NCBI GenBank assembly: GCA_020831585.1
Contig: JAFIGE010000040.1
Span: 1 to 37,339, forward strand
From: Opitutales bacterium
Lineage (GTDB): Bacteria > Verrucomicrobiota > Verrucomicrobiia > Opitutales > Oceanipulchritudinaceae
Length of the DNA stretch: 37,339 nucleotides
Direction of reading: 5' to 3'
The notes beneath the pieces are model-generated. The model saw only the letters and a program-made list of their open reading frames with translations, made no database searches and was not told where the DNA came from. How positions within the stretch are numbered: position 1 is the stretch's first letter; every line of letters starts with the position of its first letter. Shown here one piece after another: positions 1-10,814 of this stretch. Made by a program: the position numbers and the translations under genes.

Positions 1-151
1 CCAGCAGTCCCCGAAACGCCTCCTTCTCCACATCCGTGAGCAGAAACTCCCGCCCACACACCCGGCTCACCACATGGTGCACCGCATCCACGGCCTTCCC
101 CACCCCCGCCCGCGGCAACCGCCGACTCTTCCTCGGAATCAAGTATCGCAT
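1..151 (-). mobile_element. RAYT-type Y1 transposase, N-terminal part, cut by left edge
   Basis: Read on the minus strand from an ATG at 151, this encodes about 50 residues beginning MRYLIPRKSRR and continuing through VHHVVSRVCGREFLLTDVEKE. It is nearly the same protein as the N-terminus of the complete RAYT gene at 30160-31158. The two DNAs match almost base for base from position 1 to about 90 and then diverge slightly, with one 3-base difference. RAYTs are single-copy-type HUH transposases related to IS200/IS605 TnpA and are associated with REP palindromes. The catalytic HUH motif would lie beyond the left edge, so activity cannot be judged. The copies share sequence upstream of the start as well. 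Confidence 0.85.
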
Positions 152-185
152 ACCCCACCCCACCCTATACCCTCGCAAAACACAA

Positions 186-210
186 GAATAAAATAACCGG
201 TAGCAATATT
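186..210 (-). promoter_or_regulatory. Conserved AT-rich motif upstream of left RAYT
   Basis: On the minus strand this reads TGCTACCGGTTATTTTATTC, about 35-55 bases before the RAYT start codon. A close relative, TGCTACCGTATATTTTCTT, sits at about the same distance before the RAYT gene at 31158. The motif is an AT-rich island in GC-rich DNA and contains a possible -10 box (TATTTT). It may be a shared promoter or part of the element's end; this is inferred from the two copies only. Confidence 0.4.
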
Positions 211-252
211 TTGTATTTTGGAGCCGACCGTAGTTTCGGCGGGCGGGAATTG

Positions 253-624
253 TCAGATGTGGCGGGAGTCGGTTTCGTCTTTTTGGGCGTAGCCGGACTC
301 TTGGCGGGCGTGGTTGACCTTGTTTTTGGCGAGATAGGCGGCGTAGACGTCGTCAGCGGTCATGCCGAGGGCCTGGGCAAGGGAGACGAGGAAGTGAAAG
401 AGATCCACGACTTCGACGCGGGCGTTCTGCTCGTCGAACTTCTGATAGCGGGCCCACCATTTCCAGGGGACCGAGTCGATCAGCTCGGCCATTTCCTGCT
501 GCATGGCGCGGGTGTAGTTAAGGACCCAACGGGTTTTTTCCGCCTCGTCGAGGTCTTCCAGGCGAACGCCGATGCGCTCGTTAAGCTCCTTTTGCAGTCG
601 AAAGATTTCAGCCAACTTATCCAC
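253..624 (-). CDS. Dimeric dUTPase-like all-alpha NTP pyrophosphatase
   Basis: The 123-residue product begins (M)DKLAEIFRLQKELNERIG and fits the all-alpha nucleotide pyrophosphatase superfamily, most like dimeric dUTPases. These hydrolyse dUTP to dUMP and pyrophosphate, keeping uracil out of DNA and feeding dTMP synthesis. The metal-binding acidic pairs are visible as E44xxE47 in QQEMAEL and E71xxD74 in EVVDLF, with the family-like segment DSVPWKWW between them and KNKVNHARQESGY near the end. I chose the GTG at 624 because relatives begin at this point; an in-frame TTG at 690 would add 22 unconvincing residues. No clear Shine-Dalgarno site precedes either start. A MazG-type activity on another nucleotide is the main alternative. 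Confidence 0.75.
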   Translation of the reverse strand: MDKLAEIFRLQKELNERIGVRLEDLDEAEKTRWVLNYTRAMQQEMAELIDSVPWKWWARYQKFDEQNARVEVVDLFHFLVSLAQALGMTADDVYAAYLAKNKVNHARQESGYAQKDETDSRHI

Positions 625-811
625 GGTTGGGCACGCTGCCCGCGATACCGTTGTCGGGCAATGAAAAAAGAGTTGTGACCCCAGCGGCAACCTTCATCGT
701 TTAGGTTGTCAGGGGACAGGCGTATTAGGAGCAAGCCGCCCGCCTCTGTTTCCGCCTGACCGCAGTTGCCCGCAAACCCGCTCTTTTCCGTCAAAATCGT
801 CCGCCCAACCG

Positions 812-1651
812 ATGCCGCAGTTTGAAAACCTTGATCCCTATCTAAATCCCGGCAAGCCGGACAAGCCGCGCTTTACCCCGATTGCACCGCACTCCACGAG
901 CCGCATGGATTACCGTCCGCGCAATCGCCCCGAGCGGCGCTCTCCGGTGAAGAAGCCCAAGGGCCTGCAACCGGCTCCGATTGAGTTCGAAGTCGTCGAC
1001 AGCCGGGAAATGGAGCGGGCCTTTCGCAAGGCGGACCGCGCGTTGCGGAAGGAGCAACGCGCGAGCCAACCCGGCCCGCTGCGCCGTCTCCTGAAGAAGC
1101 TGCGACGCTGGTGGCGGGTGAAGACGGCTAAGCTCTTTCAGCGAGACCCTAGGGAGCGCGCGAAGACCAAGGGAGGCTCTGGCACAGCCCCATCCGGGGA
1201 GGAGCGGGGCCAACGGCGGGGAAACCGCCAGGGTCGCCGGGGTTCCGGTCGCAAAGGCGGGGACCGGCAGCGCAACGATGGCGGGGCGCAGGGCAATCAA
1301 CCGTCCGGACACCATGCGGACGCGCAGCGCCGGGGCAGCGGCGGGGGCAAATCGCGCAAGCGCCGAAGCGGCTCGCGGGGAGACCGGGGACATGATGGAA
1401 ACACCCAACGTCCAAGCTCCCACAACCCGCAAGCGGAGAAACCGCCGGGGCAGGCACCCTCCGCCCCGAACCCGAACCCGCGTCCACGGGGAGACCAAGC
1501 CCAAGACAAGGGCAAAGGTCCCTCCGGCGACAAGCCACCCGGCACAGGCAACCGCAACCGCAACCGCCGCCGCCGCAACCGCAAGGGCACAGGTGAAGGC
1601 CCCAACATGAATCCGGGAGGCTTGCCCCCGCGCGACCGGTCCGACACCTAA
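812..1651 (+). CDS. Arg/Gly/Pro-rich disordered protein of unknown function
   Basis: This 279-residue product is not recognised. Residues 1-80 are mixed in composition, and about 80-110 is a basic, probably helical stretch (LRRLLKKLRRWWRVKTAKLF). From about residue 115 to the end it is a low-complexity tail of Arg, Gly, Pro, Asn, Gln and Lys with NRNRNRRRRNRK near the C-terminus. There is no signal peptide. The strong positive charge suggests nucleic-acid or ribosome binding, but that is inference from composition. It ends 9 bases before murA on the same strand and probably shares its transcript. Long open frames also exist on the opposite strand here because of the GC bias; the plus frame is favoured by spacing to murA and by its non-repetitive N-terminus. 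No Shine-Dalgarno site is obvious. Confidence 0.55.
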   Translation: MPQFENLDPYLNPGKPDKPRFTPIAPHSTSRMDYRPRNRPERRSPVKKPKGLQPAPIEFEVVDSREMERAFRKADRALRKEQRASQPGPLRRLLKKLRRWWRVKTAKLFQRDPRERAKTKGGSGTAPSGEERGQRRGNRQGRRGSGRKGGDRQRNDGGAQGNQPSGHHADAQRRGSGGGKSRKRRSGSRGDRGHDGNTQRPSSHNPQAEKPPGQAPSAPNPNPRPRGDQAQDKGKGPSGDKPPGTGNRNRNRRRRNRKGTGEGPNMNPGGLPPRDRSDT

Positions 1652-1660
1652 GCACAGTTT

Positions 1661-2962
<1,302 letters not shown>

Positions 2963-2969
2963 CCGCGCC

Positions 2970-4016
2970 ATGCCCGAGCCGACGCACAAAGGACACCACT
3001 TTATCGCCGACGCCCTTGAGCCCGGCCAGAGCCTGGATATCACCCTGCGCCCACAGACGTTTGCCGACTATACCGGGCAGCGCAAAACCGTGGAGCGCCT
3101 AAAGGTGATGACCGGGGCGGCACGCAAGCGGGGCGACGTGCTCAACCACATCCTCCTGAGCGGCCCGCCCGGCCTGGGGAAAACCACCCTTTCGCACATC
3201 GTGGCGCAGGAAATGGGGACCAACCTCCGCGTCACCTCCGGTCCGGTGGTGGAGCGACCGGGCGACCTCGCCGGCATGCTCACGAGCCTCGAAACGGGCG
3301 ATGTGCTCTTCATTGACGAGATCCACCGCATCCCCAAAACGGTGGAAGAGTATCTCTATTCGGCGATGGAGGATTACCGCATCGACATCATGCTCGATCA
3401 GGGGCCGAACGCACGGAGCATCCGCCTCGACATCGCCCGCTTCACCCTCATCGGCGCGACTACCCGCACGGGTTTACTCACCGCACCCCTGCGCAGCCGC
3501 TTCACGCTGCAAACCCGCCTCGACTATTACGACCGCGCCGACCTCATACGGATCGTCCGCCGCAGTTGCTCCCTGCTCGGGGTGGAAATCGACGAAGGCG
3601 GCGCGGATGAAATCGCCGGGCGCGCGCGCGGCACTCCCCGCATTGCTAACAACCTCATCGCCTTCGTGCGGGACTTCGCCCAGGAACGCCACGAAGGCCA
3701 CATCACCCGCCCGGTCGCGGCCGAAGCCCTCACGCTCCTCGAAATCGACCAACACGGCCTGGATGAAATGGACAAACGCATCCTCCGCATCATGGCCGAT
3801 AATTACAAAGGCGGCCCCGTGGGGCTAAACACGATCGCAGTCGCCGTGGGCGAGGAACAACACACACTGGAAGAAGTCCACGAACCGTATCTCATCCAGG
3901 AAGGCTACCTCCAACGCACCCCTCAAGGCCGTGTGCTCACGCTCCGCGCATACGAGTTGCTCAAGCAAAGCCCCCCGCCGGCCGGGGCCAACGATAACCA
4001 GTTGAGCCTGCTTTGA
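2970..4016 (+). CDS. ruvB: Holliday junction branch-migration ATPase RuvB
   Basis: RuvB is the hexameric AAA+ motor that, with RuvA, drives branch migration of Holliday junctions in recombinational repair. The 348-residue protein has the Walker A motif GPPGLGKT at 65-72 and Walker B DEIH at 116-119. The sensor region GATTRTGLLTAPLRSRF and the C-terminal winged helix (DNYKGGPVGLNTIAVAVGEE) are also present. Nothing seems missing. The gene follows murA by 7 bases, an unusual partner, since ruvB more often follows ruvA or ruvC; neither is in the window. It converges with the channel gene at 4085. Confidence 0.98.
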   Translation: MPEPTHKGHHFIADALEPGQSLDITLRPQTFADYTGQRKTVERLKVMTGAARKRGDVLNHILLSGPPGLGKTTLSHIVAQEMGTNLRVTSGPVVERPGDLAGMLTSLETGDVLFIDEIHRIPKTVEEYLYSAMEDYRIDIMLDQGPNARSIRLDIARFTLIGATTRTGLLTAPLRSRFTLQTRLDYYDRADLIRIVRRSCSLLGVEIDEGGADEIAGRARGTPRIANNLIAFVRDFAQERHEGHITRPVAAEALTLLEIDQHGLDEMDKRILRIMADNYKGGPVGLNTIAVAVGEEQHTLEEVHEPYLIQEGYLQRTPQGRVLTLRAYELLKQSPPPAGANDNQLSLL

Positions 4017-4084
4017 GGCCGCTTTGGAAAGAGCCGAAACATCGCGGTGCCCCAAGTGGCGGGGGGTGCCCCCGGTCATGAAAT

Positions 4085-5008
4085 CTACGCTTCACCCGCC
4101 CCGGGGTGATGGGGAAGCTGAGGTCCGCGACCGTTTCCCTCGGCACGGCGAAGGATTTCCACGCGGCTGTCGTGGAACCGTCGGTTGGGGAGCACCACTT
4201 CGCCCGCCTCCGTTTGGATGCGAATGACGGTTGAATCGATTTTGAGAATCACGCCCTCTGTATCCGCGATGCGAATACGGTCGCCGGGACGGTAGGTGCC
4301 CGTGAGAAAGCCGCGCGCAAGGAGACTTTCCGTGAGCTGGCGCGCGCTCATCGCGAAGAGGAGACCGCTGCCGAGGCCGCCGAGAAGGAGAACAGCCAGT
4401 CCACCCAGCAACACCTCGGTGGACGCCCATCCAAGGTAGTCGAGAGCCACCACCAGAGCGAGGAGGAAGACGGCCACACGCGCCCCCGAGCCAAAAATAT
4501 CGGGCGCTGGAAGGCCGAGCAAACGGGCCCCGCCGATGGATACCGTGCGGGCGAGCTTTCCCAGAACCAGCCCGAGCAGCAGGAGAATGAAAACCACGAG
4601 GATAGCGGGAACCAGCCCGGCGGCCGTACGCAAAAAACCCGCCGCTGCCGAGAGCCCCATCTGGTCAAAGGCGAGCACCAGGGAGGAGAAGAGGATGGCG
4701 GCATAGAGCACCCAACCGATGCCCGCGCTCGGGCGTCCTTTGATGTCGTGACGTTCCAAATACGCCCGCAACCCCATGCGCTCACAAACCACATCCAACC
4801 CCCCGGCCCGGAGCAGGCGGGAGAGGAGGGCGCGGGCCAGAGCCGCCGTGATCCAACCCGCGACAAGGATCAGCAATCCGAGCAGGAACGCTTCGCCATA
4901 GGTCGAAATGAGGTGAGCTGTCTTATCGAGCAGACGGGTGAGGGCCTCCGTGAAAACGCCGGAAAAGGTTCCGCCGGGAGATGGATAGGTTTCTTCGGTC
5001 GGTGTCAT
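4085..5008 (-). CDS. MscS-family small-conductance mechanosensitive channel
   Basis: The 307-residue product is an inner-membrane protein. It has a membrane helix near residues 38-62 (GEAFLLGLLILVAGWITAALA) and several further hydrophobic segments up to about 240. A soluble beta domain follows, typical of MscS (YRPGDRIRIADTEGVILKID, then VVLPNRRFHDSRVEI). The Gly/Ala/Leu-rich helix GGLAVLLLGGLGSGLLFAMS before it fits the pore-lining TM3. Such channels release solutes on hypo-osmotic shock; some smaller relatives have other or unknown roles. The C-terminal cytoplasmic cage is short. It begins 3 bases after the MFS gene and is probably co-transcribed with it. Confidence 0.85.
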   Translation of the reverse strand: MTPTEETYPSPGGTFSGVFTEALTRLLDKTAHLISTYGEAFLLGLLILVAGWITAALARALLSRLLRAGGLDVVCERMGLRAYLERHDIKGRPSAGIGWVLYAAILFSSLVLAFDQMGLSAAAGFLRTAAGLVPAILVVFILLLLGLVLGKLARTVSIGGARLLGLPAPDIFGSGARVAVFLLALVVALDYLGWASTEVLLGGLAVLLLGGLGSGLLFAMSARQLTESLLARGFLTGTYRPGDRIRIADTEGVILKIDSTVIRIQTEAGEVVLPNRRFHDSRVEILRRAEGNGRGPQLPHHPGAGEA

Positions 5009-5011
5009 GGA

Positions 5012-6538
5012 TCAGTCTTCAAAAAAGGCCTTTACCGTGCGGATGGGTTTGGCGAAGTGCCGCAGTATATGGTCGAGGCGACGTTCAACGTAAGCTTCCG
5101 AGCGCCCGGCCCAGGTCTCGGTTTGCGCGTCCACTGTCTTGAGAAAGCGGCCCGTCTTGCCGACGCGCACCGTCACGAAATCCGTTGCACTGGCCAGACC
5201 GGTCTGCGGATCGAGGTCATTGCGCAGTTGAAAGAGGACCGCCCGCGGCGAGCTCGCCCCCGTCTCGCGCAGCCCCAAAAGCGTTCCAAGGACGAGGATC
5301 TGCGCCGCTCCGGAGAGGAGGAAAAGGACGTGCAGATTGGTCAGGGTCCAGTTACCCGCCTGGAATCGCAAATCCTGCGTGGCGTTGAGAAAGATGCCAC
5401 CGACAATCGGGGCCACGGCCACGGCCAGTCCAAGCGTTGTGTTGAAGGCGGCAATATAAAAGGACCGCCCTTTCTCCGGCGATAATTTGATGAGCACATT
5501 CACATGCGCGAGCATGAGGGCAGCGTAAAACACCCCGGAAGCAATGTGGGCGAGAACCAGCGCCTGATAATAGACGCCCTCCTGAGCGACAACCCAGATG
5601 AGCGGAATGAGGGCGTGCGCGAACCCGGCAACAATGAGGATGGGTTTGTTCCCCATTTCGTCGGCGATCGGCCCCCAGATCCGCAGCATGAAGAGGGATG
5701 CGAGGGTGGCGAAAGTGATGAGCCAGGTGATTGTTCCAAAATCCACCCCAAGGTTTTCGATCATATAAACGGCGTAGAACGGCCCTGCCATCTGTGTGAC
5801 GAACATAAAGAGCCCCACGTAGATGATGAGCGCGCGGAAATTGCCGTCGCGAAAGGGTGAGATCAAGGCAGCCCAGGATAACCCGTGCACACCCGGCGGT
5901 GCCGGCCCCGCTTTGGGATCGTGCACACGGGAGAGAAACCACGACGAAATCATCCCGAGGACCAACCCGATCGAAAAGAGGATCATATAGCCGAAGGGAT
6001 CTTCCCGACCGAAGCGGCCTTCCCAAAAATTCAAAAAAGCCCCCCCGGCGAGCACCACCACCATGCCCGCCGCCGCACAGACAATGTTGCGCCTGGCAAA
6101 AAAGCGCCCGCGGATGTCCCCCGGGATCAAGTCGCTCATCCAACCCAGCCACGCCACTCCCGAAATGGAGCCGAGGAGACAGGAAATCCCGACCAGCCCG
6201 ACCAGTATCCAAATGCGCGGATCGGCCACCTCACCAAAGAGGAGGAAGGGCAGGCCCAAAATCGGCAGCCAGAACAGGCGCGCCGCCGTGACGCAGACGA
6301 TACACAGGAAGCGGCGATACCCGTAGCGTTCAACAAGGATCGAGCCGATGATTTGCGCAATGTTGGCCGAAACCGGCAAAGCCGCGAGAATGCCTACCTG
6401 GAGAGCGTTTGCCCCAAGCACATTCAGAGCAAAACCCACCAAAAAGATGCCTCCGCAAAGCGACCCCATCATCGTGGCGAAGGCCCCGTCATAGACAGAC
6501 ATTCGCAGCGCGGTTTCTGTTTCCTGCGGTAAACTCAT
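5012..6538 (-). CDS. Major facilitator superfamily permease
   Basis: The 508-residue protein has about twelve hydrophobic segments and the MFS look: an N-terminal half with VERYGYRR after the second helix and GWMSDLIPGDIRGRFFARR in the central region. It is a secondary transporter of the inner membrane; the substrate cannot be read from sequence. A soluble C-terminal tail of about 80 residues follows the last helix, longer than usual. The ATG at 6538 was chosen; an in-frame TTG at 6565 would only add nine residues. It is followed at once by the channel gene, and the pair may act together in solute handling, which is inference. It is divergent from nusA. Confidence 0.85.
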   Translation of the reverse strand: MSLPQETETALRMSVYDGAFATMMGSLCGGIFLVGFALNVLGANALQVGILAALPVSANIAQIIGSILVERYGYRRFLCIVCVTAARLFWLPILGLPFLLFGEVADPRIWILVGLVGISCLLGSISGVAWLGWMSDLIPGDIRGRFFARRNIVCAAAGMVVVLAGGAFLNFWEGRFGREDPFGYMILFSIGLVLGMISSWFLSRVHDPKAGPAPPGVHGLSWAALISPFRDGNFRALIIYVGLFMFVTQMAGPFYAVYMIENLGVDFGTITWLITFATLASLFMLRIWGPIADEMGNKPILIVAGFAHALIPLIWVVAQEGVYYQALVLAHIASGVFYAALMLAHVNVLIKLSPEKGRSFYIAAFNTTLGLAVAVAPIVGGIFLNATQDLRFQAGNWTLTNLHVLFLLSGAAQILVLGTLLGLRETGASSPRAVLFQLRNDLDPQTGLASATDFVTVRVGKTGRFLKTVDAQTETWAGRSEAYVERRLDHILRHFAKPIRTVKAFFED

Positions 6539-6776
6539 TTTATTCGCTGGTAAAATTCCCAGCAAGGTGGGGAATGCAGATACTGCGCCAGATTATGCAA
6601 GGGTAAACATCGGCGGGGTGGGTCCAGTCGAAGCCGGATCGTGCAAACCTTGAAGCGGGCCAGAGCGCTTTGCGCCCACCCACGGCTACCACGGCGACCC
6701 CAGGCAACACGTGTTTCCCCACCACTGACAGACTTCGTGATGACACCTACGAGCGGGCGCATCCCCGGCGGCAGAC

Positions 6777-6807
6777 TTGACAGGTTGGGGCGCGGGGCAT
6801 GTATTTT
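6777..6807 (+). promoter_or_regulatory. Probable sigma-70 promoter of the nusA operon
   Basis: A perfect -35 box TTGACA lies at 6777-6782. A -10 candidate TATTTT is at 6802-6807 (19-base spacer), overlapping an alternative TGTATT at 6800-6805 (17-base spacer). Transcription would begin near 6812-6815, roughly 90 bases before the nusA start codon. Confidence 0.55.
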
Positions 6808-6833
6808 CTTCCTTTTCATTTCCGCCGACATGG

Positions 6834-6861
6834 AAAAGTGGGTTCCGGCCCGCTTTTTTTT
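6834..6861 (+). terminator. Terminator-like hairpin in the nusA leader (possible attenuator)
   Basis: The left arm at 6834-6842 (AAAAGTGGG) pairs with 6849-6857 (CCCGCTTTT) around a six-base loop TTCCGG, with one G-T pair. A run of eight T residues (6854-6861) follows and partly forms the base of the stem. It lies about 20 bases after the predicted start of transcription and 40 bases before the nusA ATG, so it would act as a leader attenuator. Confidence 0.55.
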
Positions 6862-6901
6862 ATCGGCGCACACAGACACTTCCCAACCAACCACCCGATA
6901 C

Positions 6902-8152
6902 ATGAGCCAGGAAATTTTATCCGTTCTCGAATACATGGAGAAGGAGAAGGGCATTCCCCGATCCGAAATGATCGAGGCGATCGCCAATGCGATCCGCAGC
7001 GCGGCCCAGCGGGGCGTGAACGCCGGTCAGGAATTGAAGGTGGAGATCAATCCAAGGACCGGGGCACTGAAGGCTTGGTCGCTCCTGGAAGTCGTTGATT
7101 CGGTGAGCGATCCGCGCCGGGAAATCCACTTGGAAAAGGCCCGTCAGCTCAACCCGAAGGTGGAGTTGGAGATGTTTATCGAGAAGGAAATGGACCCGGT
7201 CGAGCTCGGGCGCATCGCCGCGCAAACGGCCCGCCAGACGATCATGCAGCGTCTCCGCCAATTCGAGAAGGAGCGTATCTACGATGATTTCAAGGATCAG
7301 GTGGGCGACATCGTTTCGGGCACCGTGCGCCGCCGCGAGCGCGGCGACCTTATCGTCGATCTGGGCAAAGCGGAAGCCATTCTGCCCCCGCGCGAACGCG
7401 TCCCCGGCGAAGATTACGCCCCCGGTGAGCGCATCCGCTGCCTCCTCCTGAGCATTGAGCCGACCAACCGCGGCCCCGAACTTGTTCTCTCCCGCGCAAG
7501 CGTGAAATTTGTCCGCCGTCTCTTCGAGTTGGAGGTCAATGAGATCGCTGACGGCACGGTGGTGCTCGAAGCGATCAGCCGCGAGCCTGGCTACCGCACG
7601 AAGATCGCCGTGAGCAGCAAAGACCCCAAAGTCGATCCTGTGGGAGCCTGCGTGGGTGCCCGCGGTGCCCGCGTGAAGAGCATCGTGCGCGAGCTGAGCG
7701 GGGAGAAGATCGACATCGTCAAGTATTACCCGGACCCGGTGGACATGCTCGCCGAGGCCATTCGCCCGGCCGTGCCCCGCAACGTGAAGGTGGACGAGCG
7801 CAACCGCCGCATCTATTTCGAGGTCAACGAGGAAGACCTCTCCATCGCCATCGGGCGCCGCGGTCAAAACGCCCGCCTCACCTCCCGCCTCATCGGTTGG
7901 AAGCTCGATATCTCCAAGGAGCAGGTCGCCGAAGTGGGCTTTGATGCCCGTTTGCGCGAGGCCATCCGGGGATGGGAGGGCGTGCACGGCATCTCCGATG
8001 ATGTGGCCGCCTTCCTTGTTCAACAAGGTTTGGTGAGCCCCGAAGCATTTGAAGGCGTGGAGGCGAAAGACCTCGTCGCCATGGGTTTTTCGGCCGACGA
8101 CGCCGCCGAGATCGTCAAACTGGTGAGTGCCCACCGGAGCGCCGGAGCCTGA
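6902..8152 (+). CDS. nusA: Transcription termination/antitermination factor NusA
   Basis: NusA binds RNA polymerase and nascent RNA and controls pausing, termination and antitermination. The 416-residue protein has the N-terminal polymerase-binding domain (1-130), an S1 domain (about 135-205, [20 protein letters not shown]) and two KH domains ([19 protein letters not shown] and [18 protein letters not shown]). A C-terminal helix-hairpin-helix segment of about 60 residues follows ([20 protein letters not shown]). The ATG at 6902 gives the family's usual start ([18 protein letters not shown]); the open frame extends upstream through the leader without homology. It heads the operon with infB 66 bases downstream. 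The leader hairpin suggests control of its own synthesis. Confidence 0.97.
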   Translation: MSQEILSVLEYMEKEKGIPRSEMIEAIANAIRSAAQRGVNAGQELKVEINPRTGALKAWSLLEVVDSVSDPRREIHLEKARQLNPKVELEMFIEKEMDPVELGRIAAQTARQTIMQRLRQFEKERIYDDFKDQVGDIVSGTVRRRERGDLIVDLGKAEAILPPRERVPGEDYAPGERIRCLLLSIEPTNRGPELVLSRASVKFVRRLFELEVNEIADGTVVLEAISREPGYRTKIAVSSKDPKVDPVGACVGARGARVKSIVRELSGEKIDIVKYYPDPVDMLAEAIRPAVPRNVKVDERNRRIYFEVNEEDLSIAIGRRGQNARLTSRLIGWKLDISKEQVAEVGFDARLREAIRGWEGVHGISDDVAAFLVQQGLVSPEAFEGVEAKDLVAMGFSADDAAEIVKLVSAHRSAGA

Positions 8153-8218
8153 TCTCCGCGCTTCCCGCAACCGTTCGAACCGAAGCTCACCGAAGCAGCA
8201 GCAGAGACACAGGAAATT

Positions 8219-10771
8219 ATGGCCGTTAGAGTTTATCAGTTATCCAAAGAAATCGGCATGGAGAACAGCGATCTGATCGCTCTCCTGCGCGACCGTGGAC
8301 ATGAAGTGAAGAGTGCTTCGAGCACGATCGACAACATCTCCGCCGAAGCCCTTCGCGAGGAATTTGCCGAGGCCGCCCAGCAGGAAGCCGCCCCGGAGGA
8401 GGCAGCACCCGCCGCAGAGCCTGTCGCCCCCGCCGAACCGGAAGACACCGGTGCCGTCATCCGGTCGAAGGAAGATGTCGAGCGGGAGCGCCGTGAACGC
8501 GAAGAGGCGGAAAAAGCCAAAAACGCGCCCAAGGCAGTGATCCCGCCCTCTCCCGATGCATTCCGGAAATCCGCCCCGCCGCTTCCCAAGGGACCTCCGG
8601 TGATGATCCGGCCGAATTTCCCCGCATCCCTCACAACGCGCCCGCAACCAAAACCGGCCGAGCCCACGGCTCCCACGGTGCGCGCGGACATTCCGCCCGT
8701 CGCGCCGCCGCCCTCGAAGAAGGACGAACCCACACCGGCTTCCTCGATCAAGGCACCGCCGCTCACCCCGCCCCCGTCCAAGGTGGCTCCGCCAACCGGC
8801 CCCGCGCCTGCCGTGCCGCCAACGGCTCCCGCGAGCAAGCCCGCACCGCTTGCGCCACCGCCCGCCCGTGGACCCAAGCCCCTTGCGCCGCCCAAGATTT
8901 CCGCCCCGCGCCCCCTTATTCCGCCCTCGGCCTCGACACCTGTGCCCCCCGCCGAAGGCGATGCCACAGAAGGCGCCGAGGCCGCCCCAGCACCAGGTCT
9001 GCGCCCCCTCACGGTTAAGACGCCCATCGTGGTGCGCGATTTCGCCGTGCAAATCGGGCGCAAGCCGTTCCAGCTGATCTCGGAACTCATGGAATTGGGC
9101 ATCTTCGCCTCCATGAACACGGCCATCGACGAGGAAGTCGCTGCCCGCATCGCCCGCAACCATGGCATCGAGCTGGAAATCCGCCACCGCGGCGAGGGCT
9201 CCGGCCCGGCCAAAGAGGAAGAGGTCGCGGTCGACGAGAGCGCCCTTCTTGAACCGCGCGCCCCCGTGGTCTGTATCCTCGGTCACGTCGACCACGGCAA
9301 GACCACCCTTCTCGACACAATCCGCCAAGCCAATGTTGTGGCCGGTGAGGCCGGTGGCATCACCCAGCACGTGGGGGCCTACCAGATCGAGTTTAACGGC
9401 CAGAAGATCACCTTCATCGACACCCCCGGTCACGCCGCCTTCTCTAATATGCGCGCCCGCGGTGCCAGCCTCACGGACATTGCCGTCCTCGTTGTCGCGG
9501 CAGACGACGGCTTCATGCCGCAGACCGATGAAGCCCTCCGCCACGCCCGCACCGCCAAGGTGCCGGTGGTCGTGGCCATCAATAAAGTGGATGCGCCCGG
9601 GGCCAACATTGACCGCGTGAAGCGCCAGATGCAGGAACGCGATCTCGCTCCCGAGGACTGGGGCGGTGAAACCCTCTTCGCCCCCATCTCCGCCCTGAAA
9701 AAGGAAGGCATCGACAAACTCCTCGAAGCCATTCTTCTCCAGGCTGAGGTCACCGAAGGCATTGAAGCCAACCCCAAGGCCGATCCCGAGGGCGTTCTCC
9801 TCGAAGCCCAAAAGGAAATCGGGCGCGGGTCCACGGCCTCCGCCATCATCACGCGCGGCACCCTCAAGCCCGGCATGGCGCTCGTCTGCGGGGAGAATTG
9901 GTGCCGTGTGCGCCAGATCCTCGACGATGCGGGCAAGCCTATTAAGGCGGCCATCCCCGGCACGCCCGTGAAGATTGTCGGCTGGTCCGGTCCGCCCGAC
10001 GCGGGCGACAGCTTCCGCACGGTGAAAAACGACCGCGAAGCCAAGCGCCTCGCGGAAGATGCCGAGCGCAGCCGCAAGCAGCTCGAAGCCGCCCAAAAGG
10101 TCGAAGGTGCGGGTGTCGCCTCCATCGAGGATCTCTTTGCCGCCATCGCCAAGACGCATAAGAAAACCTTCCGCGCCGTCGTCAAGGCGGATGTCTACGG
10201 CACCGCCGAAGCCCTCGCCAACAGCCTGCAGACGATCAAGAGCGACAAGATCAACATCGATGTCGTGGATGTCGGCGTGGGCGTCGTCACCCGCAACGAC
10301 ATCACTATGGCGAGCGCCTCCGGAGCCTGTGTCGTGGCCTTCAACGTGGGCCTCGACAACGGCGTCAACGCCCTCGCCAAGCACCACAGCATCCAGATCA
10401 TCTCGCACAACATCATTTACGAGATCATCAACCAGGTGAAGGACGCGATGTCCGATCTGCTCGAACCGGAGTTGCGCGAAAACAAAATCGGTGGAGCCGA
10501 GGTGCGCGCCATCTTCCCCCTCGCAAAGGGTTTTGTCGCCGGCTGTATGGTCACCGAAGGCCGCATTCAGCGCAACGCCCTCGCCCGCCTGCTGCGCAAG
10601 GGCAAGCTCATCCACGAGAGCAAGATCCTCACCCTCCGGCGCTTCAAGGACGATGCCACGGAAGTGCGGGCCGGCTACGAGTGCGGTATCCAAATCGATG
10701 GCTTCAACGGCTACGAAGAGGGCGATGCCATCGAAGTGTTCGAGATCCTCAAAATCAAACCCTCGCTCTAA
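8219..10771 (+). CDS. infB: Translation initiation factor IF-2
   Basis: IF-2 is the GTPase that brings fMet-tRNA to the 30S subunit and promotes subunit joining. The 850-residue protein has an N-terminal IF2N domain (1-50) and a long Pro/Ala-rich disordered linker (about 60-265). A second IF2N-like domain follows ([20 protein letters not shown]). The GTPase domain shows G1 GHVDHGKTT near 353, G3 DTPGH near 401 and G4 NKVD near 454. Domains II, III and IV follow, ending [19 protein letters not shown] Shine-Dalgarno-like AGGAAA lies just before the ATG. It sits between nusA and rbfA, the usual order. Confidence 0.98.
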   Translation: MAVRVYQLSKEIGMENSDLIALLRDRGHEVKSASSTIDNISAEALREEFAEAAQQEAAPEEAAPAAEPVAPAEPEDTGAVIRSKEDVERERREREEAEKAKNAPKAVIPPSPDAFRKSAPPLPKGPPVMIRPNFPASLTTRPQPKPAEPTAPTVRADIPPVAPPPSKKDEPTPASSIKAPPLTPPPSKVAPPTGPAPAVPPTAPASKPAPLAPPPARGPKPLAPPKISAPRPLIPPSASTPVPPAEGDATEGAEAAPAPGLRPLTVKTPIVVRDFAVQIGRKPFQLISELMELGIFASMNTAIDEEVAARIARNHGIELEIRHRGEGSGPAKEEEVAVDESALLEPRAPVVCILGHVDHGKTTLLDTIRQANVVAGEAGGITQHVGAYQIEFNGQKITFIDTPGHAAFSNMRARGASLTDIAVLVVAADDGFMPQTDEALRHARTAKVPVVVAINKVDAPGANIDRVKRQMQERDLAPEDWGGETLFAPISALKKEGIDKLLEAILLQAEVTEGIEANPKADPEGVLLEAQKEIGRGSTASAIITRGTLKPGMALVCGENWCRVRQILDDAGKPIKAAIPGTPVKIVGWSGPPDAGDSFRTVKNDREAKRLAEDAERSRKQLEAAQKVEGAGVASIEDLFAAIAKTHKKTFRAVVKADVYGTAEALANSLQTIKSDKINIDVVDVGVGVVTRNDITMASASGACVVAFNVGLDNGVNALAKHHSIQIISHNIIYEIINQVKDAMSDLLEPELRENKIGGAEVRAIFPLAKGFVAGCMVTEGRIQRNALARLLRKGKLIHESKILTLRRFKDDATEVRAGYECGIQIDGFNGYEEGDAIEVFEILKIKPSL

Positions 10772-10814
10772 GGGCCCCGCCCTGATTGCCTGATTCCATC
10801 ACCGGCCGTTCATC

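Larger units (their letters stand above)
6539..6901. other. Intergenic region between MFS gene and nusA
   Basis: This stretch separates the divergent MFS and nusA genes. It holds a good plus-strand promoter and a terminator-like hairpin (listed separately) in the nusA-proximal third. I see no convincing gene, tRNA or repeat in 6539-6770. The rimP gene, which often lies directly before nusA, is not here. Confidence 0.6.

Noticed and set aside
4017-4084. Bidirectional terminator between ruvB and the channel gene
   Set aside because: A G-run faces a C-run near 4062-4077, but the loop would be too short and no T tract follows, so it was not called.
8240-10693. 817-codon open frame on the minus strand opposite infB
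   Set aside because: It mirrors the codon pattern of infB; its product is low-complexity and has no family motif, while the plus strand is unmistakably IF-2.
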